DNA from: Chloroflexota bacterium
GTDB taxonomy: Bacteria; Chloroflexota; Dehalococcoidia; DSTF01; JACRBR01
DNA length: 19,149 nucleotides
Reading direction: 5' to 3'
NCBI GenBank assembly: GCA_021813085.1
Contig: JAKAMA010000004.1
Coordinates: 1 to 19,149, forward strand
In this document: one piece after another, positions 7,224-16,069 of the stretch
How positions within the stretch are numbered: position 1 is the first letter of the stretch
Layout: each line of letters begins with the position of its first letter
Program-made: the position numbers and the translations under genes
The notes under the pieces: model-generated
Seen by the model: the letters and a program-made list of their open reading frames with translations, nothing else
Told to the model about the DNA's origin: nothing
The model's database searches: none

Positions 7224-8699
7224 ATGGCATACGCAGACGTCCGGACGCTGCCCGGACCCGCGCGCGACCCGGTGTTTCCCCTGGCCGCCGCCACGACCGG
7301 CGCGGCGCTGGTGGCCGGCGTGCTGCTGGCCGTCGGTCCGGCGCCGGCCCTGCTGCTGGTGGCGCTGCTCGGCACGCTCACCTTCGTGACCGCACAGCCG
7401 CGCGCCGGCTTCTACCTGATCGTCTTCCTCGCGATCGCCGGCACGGGTGTGATGCCGTTCGGGACCACGTTCCGGCTGAACGACACCTACCCGGCCTACG
7501 GTATGTATCTGACGCCACTCGAGCTCGTCCTCGCGTTCACGACCCTGGGGCTGGTCATCCGGCTGGTGTTCGACGACGCGGTGACGCTGCGCACCGGGTC
7601 GCTGTTCCTGCCAATCAGCATGCTGATGCTGACGGTCCTGCTCGGGATCGGTGTCGGGCTGGCGCACGGGGCGAACCTGCAGGCGATGCGCGCGGAGACG
7701 CGCGGCCTCTTCTACCTGCCCGTGATGTCGCTACTCGCGACGCACTTCCTGCGGACGCGCGCGGATGTGCGGCGCCTGGTGACCCTCTTCGTGGCAGCGG
7801 TCAACATCATGGCTGCGTTCGCCATCTTGCACTACTACACGCAGGTGCGCGGTGAGCTGGGCGCGGTAAACCAGGACCTGGCGTTCCCGCATGAGGATGC
7901 GCTGTTCTGCGCGGCGGGCATCATCCTCGTCTTCGCGCGCCTCGTCTGGTCGCGCAACGGCCTGGCGGAGCTGAAGAGCGCGCCGCTCGTCGTGCTGCCG
8001 ATCTTCGCGCTGTTCGTGATGCGGCGACGCGCGGGCATCGTGGCGCTCGATGCTGGCCTCGTGCTGCTGTGCGTCGTGCTGGTGCGCGACAACTTCCGGC
8101 TGTTCCTGATCGCGGTGCCGATCGCAATCCTCGGCCTCGGCATGATGCTGGCCCTGACGTGGAACGACCCGGGCGGGCTCGGGCAGCCGGCGCGGTCGTT
8201 CCGGGCGATCACGGGGACCGAAGACAAGTACTCCGCGCGTGACCACTCGTCAGACAGCTACCGCATGAAAGAGACGACCAATCTGCAGATCAACATCAGG
8301 AACCAGCCGCTGACCGGCCTCGGGTTCGGGAGGCCGTACACGTTCTTCATCCCGATGCCGGACCTGAGCTTCTGGCCGCTCTGGCACTACGCCGCGCATA
8401 ACAGCGTGTTCTGGTTATGGATGAAGGCCGGCGTGCTGGCGTTCATCGCGCTGCTGTCGCTGTTCGCGGCGGCGATGATGCGGGCGATGCAGCTCATGGC
8501 GAGGCTGCGCTCCGACTCGCTGAAGCCGGTCGCGTTCGCGCTGGGAGCGATGGTGCTGATGTTCGCGACGTTCGCCTACGTCGACCTGGGGCTGATGACG
8601 GCGCGGGCGCTGCTGTTCTTCGGCGTGGTCCTGGGCATGATCGGCGCGCTCGACGCGCTGGTGCCCGGCTCCGGCCGCGCGCCCGCCGCGGCGAAATGA
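7224..8699 (+). CDS. O-antigen polymerase/ligase-like membrane protein (Wzy/WaaL superfamily)
   Basis: This 491-aa protein with about a dozen hydrophobic segments probably polymerises repeat units on the outer face of the membrane. It could instead ligate polymer to an acceptor. A large loop (about 313-392) carries the family landmarks: SDSYRMKET (343-351), GLGFGRPY (365-372) and AHNSVFWLWMKAG (391-403). The AHNS..W pattern is the usual Wzy_C signature. RRRAG (267-271) matches the conserved Arg-rich spot in a preceding loop. The ATG at 7224 follows the TAG of the small ORF with no gap. With the Wzz-like protein and a flippase, it points to a Wzx/Wzy-dependent pathway. Confidence 0.87.
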   Translation: MAYADVRTLPGPARDPVFPLAAATTGAALVAGVLLAVGPAPALLLVALLGTLTFVTAQPRAGFYLIVFLAIAGTGVMPFGTTFRLNDTYPAYGMYLTPLELVLAFTTLGLVIRLVFDDAVTLRTGSLFLPISMLMLTVLLGIGVGLAHGANLQAMRAETRGLFYLPVMSLLATHFLRTRADVRRLVTLFVAAVNIMAAFAILHYYTQVRGELGAVNQDLAFPHEDALFCAAGIILVFARLVWSRNGLAELKSAPLVVLPIFALFVMRRRAGIVALDAGLVLLCVVLVRDNFRLFLIAVPIAILGLGMMLALTWNDPGGLGQPARSFRAITGTEDKYSARDHSSDSYRMKETTNLQINIRNQPLTGLGFGRPYTFFIPMPDLSFWPLWHYAAHNSVFWLWMKAGVLAFIALLSLFAAAMMRAMQLMARLRSDSLKPVAFALGAMVLMFATFAYVDLGLMTARALLFFGVVLGMIGALDALVPGSGRAPAAAK

Positions 8700-8715
8700 C
8701 GGGAGGTCGAACGCC

Positions 8716-9663
8716 ATGCTGACGCCCAGCGAGCCAGGCACGCCGCCACCGGCGATCAGCGCCGTGATCTGCACAGTGGACCGGCCCGACATGATCGCCA
8801 GCGCGGTCGCCTCCGTACTCGACGGCGAGCACCGCGACCTGGAGCTGATCGTCGTCGACCAGAGCGCCGGCGACGAGACGCGGCGGGCATGCGAGCGCTT
8901 CGCGGGAGACGCACGCTTCCGCTACGTCCACAGCGAGGTACGCGGGCTGTCGGCAGCCTACAACCGCGGCATCGCGGAGGCGCGGGCTGACCTCATCGCG
9001 TTCACCGACGACGACTGCGTCGCCCGGCCGGACTGGCTGCGGGCGATCCTCGACGTCTTCGCGGCGAACCCGCGCGTCGAGATGCTCTACGGCCAGACGC
9101 TCGCGCCGGCAGACTACGATGCCGGCGGCGACGTGATCCCGGTGTTGGCGTTCCCGGCGCCCAGGATCATCGGACGCGGGCACGAGCTCGAGATCATCGG
9201 CATGGGCGCGAACTTCGCGCTGCGCCGCGGGCTCGCGGGCCGCCTCGGTGGCTTCGATGAGGCGCTCGGCGGCGGCGGGCCGCTGCGGTCGTCGCAGGAC
9301 TACGACTTCGAGTACCGGGCCTATCGCGCAGGTGCGCTCGTGCGCCTGTCACCGGAGCCCAAAGTCGACCACTACGGCAGGCGGCAGCGCGGCGAGCCGT
9401 GGGAGCGCACGCTCGAGGCGTACGGCATCGGCGACGGCGCGTTCTACTGGAAGCACGTGCGGTGCGGCGACCTGACGGCGCTGCGCCTGCTCGTGCAGCG
9501 CCTGGCGAAGCTCTCCCTGCGGGAGCTCCTCAACCCGATCCGCCGCAAACCATCGAACCTCGCGTACCTGCGCGCGTACTTCGTCGGCATCCGGCGCAGC
9601 ATGCACTTCCGCGTGGACAGTGCGCAGCGGCTGTACGTCCAGGTGAAAGGAGCCGGCACGTGA
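8716..9663 (+). CDS. GT2-family glycosyltransferase
   Basis: This 315-aa GT-A enzyme has SAVICTVDRPDMIASAV near the N terminus, LIVVDQS (44-50), GLSAAYNRGI (77-86) and FTDDDC (96-101) as the metal- and nucleotide-binding DXD. SQDYDFEYRA (193-202) sits at the catalytic-base position. A basic C-terminal part follows and could touch the membrane. The ATG has GGGAGGT nine bases upstream. The stop overlaps the GTG of the next gene (GTGA at 9660-9663). The acceptor and donor sugars are unknown. Adjacency to UDP-galactopyranose mutase makes a galactofuranosyl donor an attractive but unproven guess. Confidence 0.9.
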   Translation: MLTPSEPGTPPPAISAVICTVDRPDMIASAVASVLDGEHRDLELIVVDQSAGDETRRACERFAGDARFRYVHSEVRGLSAAYNRGIAEARADLIAFTDDDCVARPDWLRAILDVFAANPRVEMLYGQTLAPADYDAGGDVIPVLAFPAPRIIGRGHELEIIGMGANFALRRGLAGRLGGFDEALGGGGPLRSSQDYDFEYRAYRAGALVRLSPEPKVDHYGRRQRGEPWERTLEAYGIGDGAFYWKHVRCGDLTALRLLVQRLAKLSLRELLNPIRRKPSNLAYLRAYFVGIRRSMHFRVDSAQRLYVQVKGAGT

Positions 9664-11027
9664 AGGTCGTCATCCTCGGGGCCGGCCCCACCGGCCTCGG
9701 CGCCGGGTACCGCCTGCGCGAGCTGGGCCACGACGACTGGCACATCTACGAGGCGTCGGACCACGTGGGCGGCCTCGCCGCGAGCGTGACGTCGCCGAAC
9801 GGCTTCGTCTACGACACGGGCGGGCACGTGATGTTCTCGCGATACCCGTACTTTCACGAGCTGGTCGACCGCCTCCTCGGCGACGACTACACGCGGATCG
9901 CGCGGGAGAGCTGGATCTGGATGCAGCAGCGGTGGGTGCCGTATCCGTTCCAGAACAACCTGCGGGCGCTCGAACGGGAGTCGGTGCTGGAGTGCCTGCT
10001 CGGCCTCGCTGCGAGCCGCGGTGCCGCCGCCGACGCCCGCAACTTCGGCGAGTGGATGCTCGCCACCTTCGGCGAGGGCATCACGCGCCTCTTCATGCGC
10101 CCGTACAACTTCAAGGTGTGGGCGCACCCGGCGGAACTGATGAGCAAGGACTGGATCGCGGACCGGGTGAGCGTCGTCAGCCTGGAGTCGGTGCTGCGCA
10201 ACGTCATCCTGGGCGAGGACGATGCATCGTGGGGCCCGAACAACTCGTTCAAGTTCCCGCTCTACGGCGGCACGGGCGGCCTTTACGAGCGCTTCCACCC
10301 CTATGTCGACGACCACCTGTCGCTGGACAAGCGCGCGGTGGCCGTGGACGCGACGGCGCGCGTCGTGCGCTTCGCCGATGGTGCGGAGACATCGTACGAC
10401 GTCCTGCTCAGCACGATGCCGCTGACGCAGCTCGCGCGCATCCTCACCGGTGCGCCGGATGACGTGCGTGAGGCGGCGCAGGACCTCTGCTGGAACAGTG
10501 GGCTGTTCGTGGGCATCGGCGTGCGGCGCGAGGAGCCGACGGACAAGTGCTGGGTGTACTTCCCCGAGGAAGACGCGCCGTTCTACCGAGTCACGTACCT
10601 GTCGCGGTACTCGCCGCACATGGCGCCGGCCGGCCACTTCTGCCTCGTGACGGAGACATCCCGCTCGGCGTACAAGCCGGTCGACCCCGCGACGATCATC
10701 GACGACACGATCGACGGCCTCATCGCAACGCGCATCCTGGCGGAAGAGGACCGCGACCTCATCGTGGACCGCACGCTCATCGACGTGCCGATGGCGTATC
10801 CGGTGCCGACGCTCGGACGCGACCGGGCGCTGTCCGCGATCCAGCCGTGGCTCATGGACCGGGGCATCTTCTCGCGCGGGCGGTTCGGCGCCTGGCTCTA
10901 CGAGATCGGCAACATGGACCATTCGATCATGCAGGGCGTGGAGTTCGCCGACCACGTGCTGCACGGTGCGGAGGAGACCGTATGGCTCCCGGCCGGCGAC
11001 CTCGTGCTCGCAGGGGTGCACGCGTGA
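9660..11027 (+). CDS. glf: UDP-galactopyranose mutase, resembling the eukaryotic type
   Basis: This 455-aa flavoenzyme should interconvert UDP-galactopyranose and UDP-galactofuranose in the cytoplasm. The N terminus is an FAD-binding Rossmann motif ([12 protein letters not shown], 5-16), with GGH56 in the substrate-side loop. Further stretches recall the Aspergillus enzyme: WVPYPFQNN (92-100), [11 protein letters not shown] (145-155), WGPN (191-194), GGTGG (203-207), [13 protein letters not shown] (297-310) and SRGRFG.W.YE.GN.DHS (405-422). Candidate phosphate-binding arginines are Arg169 and Arg310; candidate tyrosines are Tyr380 and Tyr414. Typical bacterial Glf proteins are shorter, about 370-390 aa. 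The GTG start has AAAGGAG seven bases upstream. The upstream part of the open frame overlaps the GT2 gene and is not used. Confidence 0.85.
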   Translation: MKVVILGAGPTGLGAGYRLRELGHDDWHIYEASDHVGGLAASVTSPNGFVYDTGGHVMFSRYPYFHELVDRLLGDDYTRIARESWIWMQQRWVPYPFQNNLRALERESVLECLLGLAASRGAAADARNFGEWMLATFGEGITRLFMRPYNFKVWAHPAELMSKDWIADRVSVVSLESVLRNVILGEDDASWGPNNSFKFPLYGGTGGLYERFHPYVDDHLSLDKRAVAVDATARVVRFADGAETSYDVLLSTMPLTQLARILTGAPDDVREAAQDLCWNSGLFVGIGVRREEPTDKCWVYFPEEDAPFYRVTYLSRYSPHMAPAGHFCLVTETSRSAYKPVDPATIIDDTIDGLIATRILAEEDRDLIVDRTLIDVPMAYPVPTLGRDRALSAIQPWLMDRGIFSRGRFGAWLYEIGNMDHSIMQGVEFADHVLHGAEETVWLPAGDLVLAGVHA

Positions 11028-11611
11028 TCGGCGCCCGCGCGCACGACCAGACGGTGACACAGCGCAGCAACACGCAGCGCGCGCTGCGCGCGCTGCGTTC
11101 GCCATCCACGATGCTGGCAGTCCTGCGCGCGCAGATCGCCCTCCGGTCGTGCCACCGCGCACCGTGGAGCACCCGCCTGCGCGGCCGCGTCTTCGTCGAG
11201 AACGGCCACCGCATCGAACTGGGGAGCCGCGTGCGGCTCGACGGCCGGACGGTGCCGATCGAGCTGGTCTCCGTGACCGGGCCGCTCACGATCGGCGACG
11301 GCAGCTTCCTGAACTACGGCTGCTCGATCTCCGCGCACGCCAGCGTCACCATCGGACGCAACTGCCTGATCGGCAACTACGTCCTGATCATGGACAACGA
11401 CTACCACGACCCCCTGGACCACGCACGGCTCAGCGTTTCGAAGCCGATCGTGATCGAGGATGACGCCTGGATCGGCGCCCGCGCGATCATCCTCAAGGGC
11501 GTGCGGGTGGGCCGCGGCGCCGTCGTCGCGGCGGGCGCCGTGGTCACGAAGGACGTGCCCGCGCGCACGATGGTCGCGGGGGTACCGGCCACGCCGGTGC
11601 GGACGCTGTGA
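11024..11611 (+). CDS. Left-handed beta-helix (hexapeptide-repeat) O-acyltransferase
   Basis: This 195-aa protein is predicted to transfer an acetyl group to a sugar, using acetyl-CoA, in the cytoplasm. Hexapeptide repeats run from about residue 86 to 178 ([56 protein letters not shown]). The [13 protein letters not shown] loop (124-136) contains the likely catalytic His128. The ending [18 protein letters not shown] is typical of the maltose/serine acetyltransferase group. The first 45 residues are basic and not family-typical. The GTG at 11024 overlaps the mutase stop by four bases and has AGGGGTG five bases upstream. It probably O-acetylates a repeat-unit sugar. Confidence 0.88.
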   Translation: MIGARAHDQTVTQRSNTQRALRALRSPSTMLAVLRAQIALRSCHRAPWSTRLRGRVFVENGHRIELGSRVRLDGRTVPIELVSVTGPLTIGDGSFLNYGCSISAHASVTIGRNCLIGNYVLIMDNDYHDPLDHARLSVSKPIVIEDDAWIGARAIILKGVRVGRGAVVAAGAVVTKDVPARTMVAGVPATPVRTL

Positions 11612-12627
11612 GCCTCGATGTCTCCGTCGTGATCCCGACGTACGACCGCGCACCATACCTGCGGCGGACCCTCGACGCGCTGGAAGACCAGGACCTCGGA
11701 CGCGCGCGGTTCGAGGTGATCGTGATCGACGACGGGTCGCACGACGCGACGCCCGACGTGCTTTCCGCGCCCCGGCCGTACTCCCTGCGTGCACTGCGGC
11801 AGGAGAACCAGGGCCCGGGCGCCGCGCGCAACGCTGGCATCGGGTGCGCGTCGGGCGCCATCGTGGTGTTCATCGATGACGACGTGATCCCGTCGCGGGA
11901 GTTGCTCGGCAAGCATCTGCGCGCGCAGGAGGAGGCAGGGGCGGCCGTCATCGGGACGATGCTGCCGCCGCCCGACGCCGGACGCCAGCCCGTCTGGGCA
12001 GAGTGGGAGTCGCGGATGCTGCGGAAGCAGTACGACGACATGCTCGCCGGCCGCTGGGCGCCGACGCCGCGCCAGTTCTACACGGCCAACGCGTCGGTGC
12101 CGCGCGACGCGCTCGTACGGGCGGGGCTCTTCGACCCGTCGTTCGCGCGCGCCGAGGATATGGAGCTGGCGTTCCGCCTCCAGGATCTCGGCCTCCCGTT
12201 CCGCTTCGTACCGGACGCCGAAGTCGTCCACGACACGCCACGGAGCTTCGAGGGCTGGCTGCGCATCGCGCCGCAATACGGCCACTACGACGTCGTCATG
12301 TGGCGCGACAAGGGCCGCACCCAGATCCTCGGCAACGTAGCCAGGGAGTATCGCTTCGGCCGCCACCGCTTGCTTCGCGCGGCCGCCCGCATCGCCATCG
12401 GCAGGCGCGCCGCGATGCTCGCGGTGCGCGTGGGCGGCAGCGGCGCCATCCGGGTGGCAGACTTCGTGGGGTTCCACCGCGCCGCGCTGGCCGCATGCAG
12501 CGCCGTGTTCAACCTGCTCTACTGGGACGCAGTCTGCTCCGAGCTCGGCGGGCGCGCCGCGTGGTGGCGCGCGCTCGAGCGGGAGGGACAGGGGAGCGAT
12601 CGGCCGGCCCACGCGCCAGCGCGCTGA
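11608..12627 (+). CDS. GT2-family glycosyltransferase
   Basis: This 339-aa GT-A enzyme shows [18 protein letters not shown] (5-22), [10 protein letters not shown] (37-46), [12 protein letters not shown] (67-78), VFIDDDV (87-93) as DXD, and [10 protein letters not shown] (181-190) with the catalytic-base ED pair. After the catalytic domain comes an Arg/Ala-rich region with weakly hydrophobic stretches (about 245-315) that may be membrane-associated. Its GTG overlaps the acyltransferase stop by four bases (GTGA), so translation is likely coupled. It is the last gene of block A and is followed by the 208-bp gap that holds the block B promoter. Substrates are not readable. Confidence 0.9.
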   Translation: MSLDVSVVIPTYDRAPYLRRTLDALEDQDLGRARFEVIVIDDGSHDATPDVLSAPRPYSLRALRQENQGPGAARNAGIGCASGAIVVFIDDDVIPSRELLGKHLRAQEEAGAAVIGTMLPPPDAGRQPVWAEWESRMLRKQYDDMLAGRWAPTPRQFYTANASVPRDALVRAGLFDPSFARAEDMELAFRLQDLGLPFRFVPDAEVVHDTPRSFEGWLRIAPQYGHYDVVMWRDKGRTQILGNVAREYRFGRHRLLRAAARIAIGRRAAMLAVRVGGSGAIRVADFVGFHRAALAACSAVFNLLYWDAVCSELGGRAAWWRALEREGQGSDRPAHAPAR

Positions 12628-12667
12628 GCCGGCGCCCTCGGCGTGGAAACAACGGCGCTCCTCGCGC

Positions 12668-12677
12668 GTTGATCAAC
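12668..12677. promoter_or_regulatory. Perfect 10-bp palindrome GTTGATCAAC upstream of the block B array
   Basis: The site contains the TCAAC pentamer on both strands. Its plus-strand TCAAC starts at 12673, which is 66 bp (six 11-bp turns) before the first pentamer of the block B module. It could be a distal site for the same regulator, on the same helix face. No equivalent was found before blocks A or C, so its role is uncertain. Confidence 0.3.
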
Positions 12678-12738
12678 GAAGGCCGGGTTGCGGCGCATCA
12701 CAGCGGCACATCGGCGTGCTTCGCCGCGCACGCCCTTC

Positions 12739-12792
12739 TCAACGGGGGCTCCACAGGGGGTCAACCGCGGCTCAACATCTGTGACGTAGCGT
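12739..12792 (+). promoter_or_regulatory. Block B promoter module: four 11-bp direct repeats plus -10
   Basis: Pentamers TCAAC (12739), TCCAC (12750), TCAAC (12761) and TCAAC (12772) repeat every 11 bp. TAGCGT (12787-12792) follows at the same +15 distance as in the other two modules. The sequence at the -35 place is ACCGCG, so the promoter probably needs an activator. The predicted transcription start is about 12799. The repeat-to-repeat spacers are G/C-rich and differ from those of the other modules, so only the pentamers and their phasing are conserved. The rest of the gap 12628-12835 contains the palindrome at 12668 and nothing else recognisable. Confidence 0.75.
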
Positions 12793-12835
12793 ACGAGTGG
12801 GCACGTCCGTGAGACGTCGCCCGCAGGGGGCAAGC

Positions 12836-13906
12836 TTGCATTCCACGACGCTGCTCTCGCCGCAGCCGCCCACGGCCGCGACCGCGCCGCCCGTCGGCGT
12901 GGCAGTGCTCGGCTGCGGCTACTGGGGACCGAACCTCGTCCGCAACTTCTTCGACACTCCCGGCTGCCGCATGCTCGCCATCTGCGACCAGTCGGAAGCG
13001 CGGCGGCAAGCGATGCAGGCGCGGCATCCGAGCGTCCGCGCGGTCGCCGACTTCGGCGACGTGCTGCGGGACGCGAGCATCGACGCCGTGGCGATCGCGA
13101 CGCCCGTCCAGACGCACGCGCCGCTGGCGAAGCGCGCGCTGCTCGCCGGGAAGCACGTGCTGGTCGAGAAGCCGCTCACGACCTCGGTCGAAGACGCCGA
13201 GGAGCTGGTCGAGCTGGCCCAGCGACAGCGGCGCGTGCTGATGGTCGACCACACATTCGTGTACACGGGCGCCGTCCGGCGGATGAAGGATCTCATCGAC
13301 ACCGGCGAGATCGGCGAGCTCTACTACTACGACTCGGTGCGCGTGAACCTGGGCCTCGTGCAGCACGACGTCAACGTCGTCTGGGACCTCGCAGCACACG
13401 ACCTCGCGATCATGGACTATCTGCTCCCGGTACGCCCGACGCAGGTCAGCGCGATCGGCGTCACGCACCTGCCGGGCGGCATGGCCGATGTGGCGTACCT
13501 CACACTGCGGTTCGAGGGCGACCTGATCGCGCACTTCCACGTCAACTGGCTCTCCCCGGTGAAGGTGCGCCAGGTACTGGTCGGCGGCGACCGGCGCATG
13601 ATCCTGTACGACGACCTGGAGCCCACGGAGAAGGTCAAGGTCTATGACCGCGGCGTGCGCTGGAACGGCCACGCCGATGACGCGCGCCGGGAGGCGCTGG
13701 TCGCGTACCGCCTCGGCGATATGCACGCGCCCATGCTCGACCAGACGGAAGCGCTGCGGACGGAGTGCGGGCACTTCATCGAATCCATCCGGGGCGGCGG
13801 CACGCCGGTGACCGACGGGCAGGCCGGACTGCGCACGGTGCGCATCCTCGCCGCCGCGGAGCGCTCGCTGCAGAAGGGCGGCGCGATGGAGCGGCTGGAT
13901 GGCTGA
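12836..13906 (+). CDS. Gfo/Idh/MocA-family nucleotide-sugar dehydrogenase
   Basis: This enzyme of about 356 aa should oxidise or reduce a sugar nucleotide with NAD(P). The N-terminal Rossmann motif reads VLGCGYWGPN. It is followed by IDAVAIATPVQTH and the family signature HVLVEKPLTT (catalytic-site Lys112 in this numbering), then DLAAHDLAIMDYLL with a conserved His at about 188. The family resemblance is to WlbA-type 3-dehydrogenases that precede a DegT aminotransferase. The TTG start at 12836 is chosen because AGGGGG sits five bases before it and the predicted transcription start is near 12799. Alternatives are GTG 12797, which would need a leaderless message, and GTG 12809. It is the first gene of block B and overlaps the next by eight bases. 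Confidence 0.85.
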   Translation: MHSTTLLSPQPPTAATAPPVGVAVLGCGYWGPNLVRNFFDTPGCRMLAICDQSEARRQAMQARHPSVRAVADFGDVLRDASIDAVAIATPVQTHAPLAKRALLAGKHVLVEKPLTTSVEDAEELVELAQRQRRVLMVDHTFVYTGAVRRMKDLIDTGEIGELYYYDSVRVNLGLVQHDVNVVWDLAAHDLAIMDYLLPVRPTQVSAIGVTHLPGGMADVAYLTLRFEGDLIAHFHVNWLSPVKVRQVLVGGDRRMILYDDLEPTEKVKVYDRGVRWNGHADDARREALVAYRLGDMHAPMLDQTEALRTECGHFIESIRGGGTPVTDGQAGLRTVRILAAAERSLQKGGAMERLDG

Positions 13907-15020
13907 CGTGCCCTTGGTCGACATGCAGGCACGCCTCCGCCCGCTGCGCGCGGACCTGATCGCGGCGTACGAGCGGGTGCTCGACCGCGGCGTCTTCGTC
14001 ATGGGCCCGGAGGCGGAAGCACTGGAAGCGGAGTTCGCGGCGTACTGTGGCACCGCGCACGCCGTAGCCGTGAACAGCGGCACGGCCGCGCTGCAACTGG
14101 CGCTGCTGGCGATGGACATCGGGCCGGGCGACGAAGTGATCACGGTCTCGCACACGTTCATCGCGACCGTCGAAGCGATCAGCGCCGTGGGCGCTACGCC
14201 GGTGCTCGTCGACATCGAGCGCGGCACCTACGTCATGGACGCCGGCAAGATCGAGGCAGCGATCACGCCGCGCACGCGCGCCATCATCCCCGTACACCTG
14301 TACGGCCTGCCATCCGACATGGAGCGCGTCGCGACCATTGCGCGGACGCACGGGCTGCGCGTCATCGAGGACGCCTGCCAGGCGCACGGCGCGCGTTACC
14401 GCGGCCGGCGGACCGGCGCGCTCGGCGATGCGGCCTGCTTCAGCTTCTACCCGGCGAAGAACCTGGGGACGGTCGGGGAGGGCGGCATCGTCGTCACGGA
14501 CGACGCGGCGCTCGCCGGGCGGGCGCGGCGCCTGCGCAGCCACGGCGAAGTGCGCCGGTACGTGCACGACGAGCCCGGCTGGAACCTCCGCCTGTCGGAG
14601 ATCCTCGCGGCCGCGGTACGCGTCCAACTCCCGCACCTGGACGCGTGGAACCGGCAGCGCAGGCAGGCCGCCGCGTGGTACGACGAGGCGCTGGCGGGTC
14701 TCCCGGTGCAGGTCCCTTCGGCCCCCGAAGGCCGCGAGCATGTCTACCACCTGTACGTCGTCGAGGTCGATGAGCGCGAGCGCGTCCGCGCCGTCCTCGA
14801 CGAGCGCGGGGTTGGCACCGGGATCCACTATCCCGTGCCGGTGCACCAGCAGCGCGCGTACGGTCGATTGGGGCTCGACGGTGCGCTGCCGGTCACGGAG
14901 AGCATCGCTCCGCGGATCCTCTCGCTGCCGATGTTTCCGGAGATCACGCGCGACCAGGTGCAAGCCGTGGCAGCGGCCCTGGAAGCGGCGCTCCCCGTCC
15001 GCGCCGGAGCCGTCCGATGA
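13899..15020 (+). CDS. DegT/DnrJ/EryC1-family sugar aminotransferase (first copy)
   Basis: This 373-aa PLP enzyme converts a keto-sugar nucleotide to an amino sugar with an amino-acid donor. Landmarks are AVNSGTAALQLAL (57-69), GDEVITVSHTF (77-87), VIEDACQAHG (155-164, Asp158 contacting the PLP ring nitrogen) and FSFYPAKNLGTVGEGG (181-196), with Lys187 as the Schiff-base lysine. C-terminal GTGIHYPVPVHQQ and LSLPMFPEIT are normal family features. The ATG at 13899 lies inside the end of the dehydrogenase gene, with GGAG seven bases upstream. Directly after a Gfo/Idh/MocA dehydrogenase, amination at C3 is the natural guess, as for WlbA/WlbE, but the position is not proved. Confidence 0.92.
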   Translation: MADVPLVDMQARLRPLRADLIAAYERVLDRGVFVMGPEAEALEAEFAAYCGTAHAVAVNSGTAALQLALLAMDIGPGDEVITVSHTFIATVEAISAVGATPVLVDIERGTYVMDAGKIEAAITPRTRAIIPVHLYGLPSDMERVATIARTHGLRVIEDACQAHGARYRGRRTGALGDAACFSFYPAKNLGTVGEGGIVVTDDAALAGRARRLRSHGEVRRYVHDEPGWNLRLSEILAAAVRVQLPHLDAWNRQRRQAAAWYDEALAGLPVQVPSAPEGREHVYHLYVVEVDERERVRAVLDERGVGTGIHYPVPVHQQRAYGRLGLDGALPVTESIAPRILSLPMFPEITRDQVQAVAAALEAALPVRAGAVR

Positions 15021-16069
15021 GCGCGGGATCAGACGCCACCGGCGCCCGCATCGTCTTCATCGGCGGCCGCGCGCACGGGTTCGAGCTGCTCGGTCGGCTG
15101 CTGGCGCGGGGGGAGCGCATCGAGCGGATCTTCGCGCTCGAGGAGGACGCGCACGAGCCGCGCCGCTTCGACCGCGAGATCAGCGCGCTCGCGGCGCGCG
15201 CCGGCGTTCCCTGCACGATCGGCAAGCGCCTCTCACCCGCTGACATCGAGCAGCTCGTCGCGATCGCCCCCGACCTCGTGCTCGTCCTGGGCTGGCGGAC
15301 GATCCTGCCACCGCGCGTGATCCACGCGCCGCGCCTGGGGTGCTTCGGAGTGCACGACTCGCTGCTGCCGCGCTACCGCGGCTTCGCGCCGACGAACTGG
15401 GCCGTGATCAACCGCGAGCCGGCAGCGGGCGTGACGCTGTGGCGGTTGAACGAAGACGTGGACGCCGGAGAGATCGTCGCGCAACGCGAGATCCCGATCA
15501 GTCCGTGCGACACCGCCGCGGATCTCTACGAGCAGGTCAGGCAGGCAGCGGTCGCGCTCGTGCTCGAACACCTGCCGGCGATCGTCGCGGGCACGGCGCC
15601 GCTCGCCGCGCAGGACGAGGCGATCGCGACCTACGCCTGTGCGCGCACACCGGACGACGGGCTGATCGACTGGCGGCTGCCGAGCGAGCACATCGCGGCG
15701 CTCGTGCGCGCGCTGACGCGGCCGTATCCCGGCGCATACACCTACCTGGATGGGCGCCCCCTGCGCGTCTGGTCGGCACGGGCGCTCACACCGGCGCCGG
15801 TCTACGAGGGCCGTATTGCCGGGCGCGTCGCGAAGCTGCACCGCGGCACGGGGGTCGAGGTGCTGTGCGGCAGCGGCTCGCTGATGCTGCTGGAGGTGCA
15901 GGCGGAAGACGCGGCGCCGTGCAGGGCGGACGAGCTGATCCGCTCCGTACGCATCACACTCGGGCCCACGTTCCAGGAGCTGTACCGGCGCCTGACCTCG
16001 GTCGAAGGGGAGCTGGCGCGGCTGCGGGCCCGCGTCGAAGACGGAGCAGCCAGGGGAGTGCACGCATGA
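15017..16069 (+). CDS. Formyltransferase-like enzyme (probable sugar N-formyltransferase)
   Basis: This 350-aa enzyme probably transfers a formyl group from N10-formyl-tetrahydrofolate to an amino sugar. The core shows PDLVLVLGWRTILPP (85-99), GVHDSLLPRYRGFAPTNWAVI (111-131, with His113) and GVTLWRLNEDVDAGEIVAQ (138-156, with Asp149). ArnA and Fmt have Asn-x-His at 111-113; here it is Gly-Val-His. A C-terminal Fmt_C-like region starts near DDGLIDWRLPSEHI (213-226), and the tail after 325 looks like a short coiled coil. The length suits sugar formyltransferases. Its location between two aminotransferases argues against tRNA formylation. The ATG overlaps the previous stop (ATGA). Confidence 0.83.
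   Translation: MSAGSDATGARIVFIGGRAHGFELLGRLLARGERIERIFALEEDAHEPRRFDREISALAARAGVPCTIGKRLSPADIEQLVAIAPDLVLVLGWRTILPPRVIHAPRLGCFGVHDSLLPRYRGFAPTNWAVINREPAAGVTLWRLNEDVDAGEIVAQREIPISPCDTAADLYEQVRQAAVALVLEHLPAIVAGTAPLAAQDEAIATYACARTPDDGLIDWRLPSEHIAALVRALTRPYPGAYTYLDGRPLRVWSARALTPAPVYEGRIAGRVAKLHRGTGVEVLCGSGSLMLLEVQAEDAAPCRADELIRSVRITLGPTFQELYRRLTSVEGELARLRARVEDGAARGVHA

Noticed and set aside
9444..11162. A 572-codon open frame on the minus strand across the mutase and acyltransferase genes
   Set aside because: It is an Arg/His/Val-rich translation antisense to well-recognised genes. Long antisense frames are expected at this G/C content.
12761..14227. A 488-codon minus-strand frame over the dehydrogenase and first aminotransferase
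   Set aside because: The translation is low-complexity with no recognisable fold, and it lies opposite clear enzyme genes in the same region.
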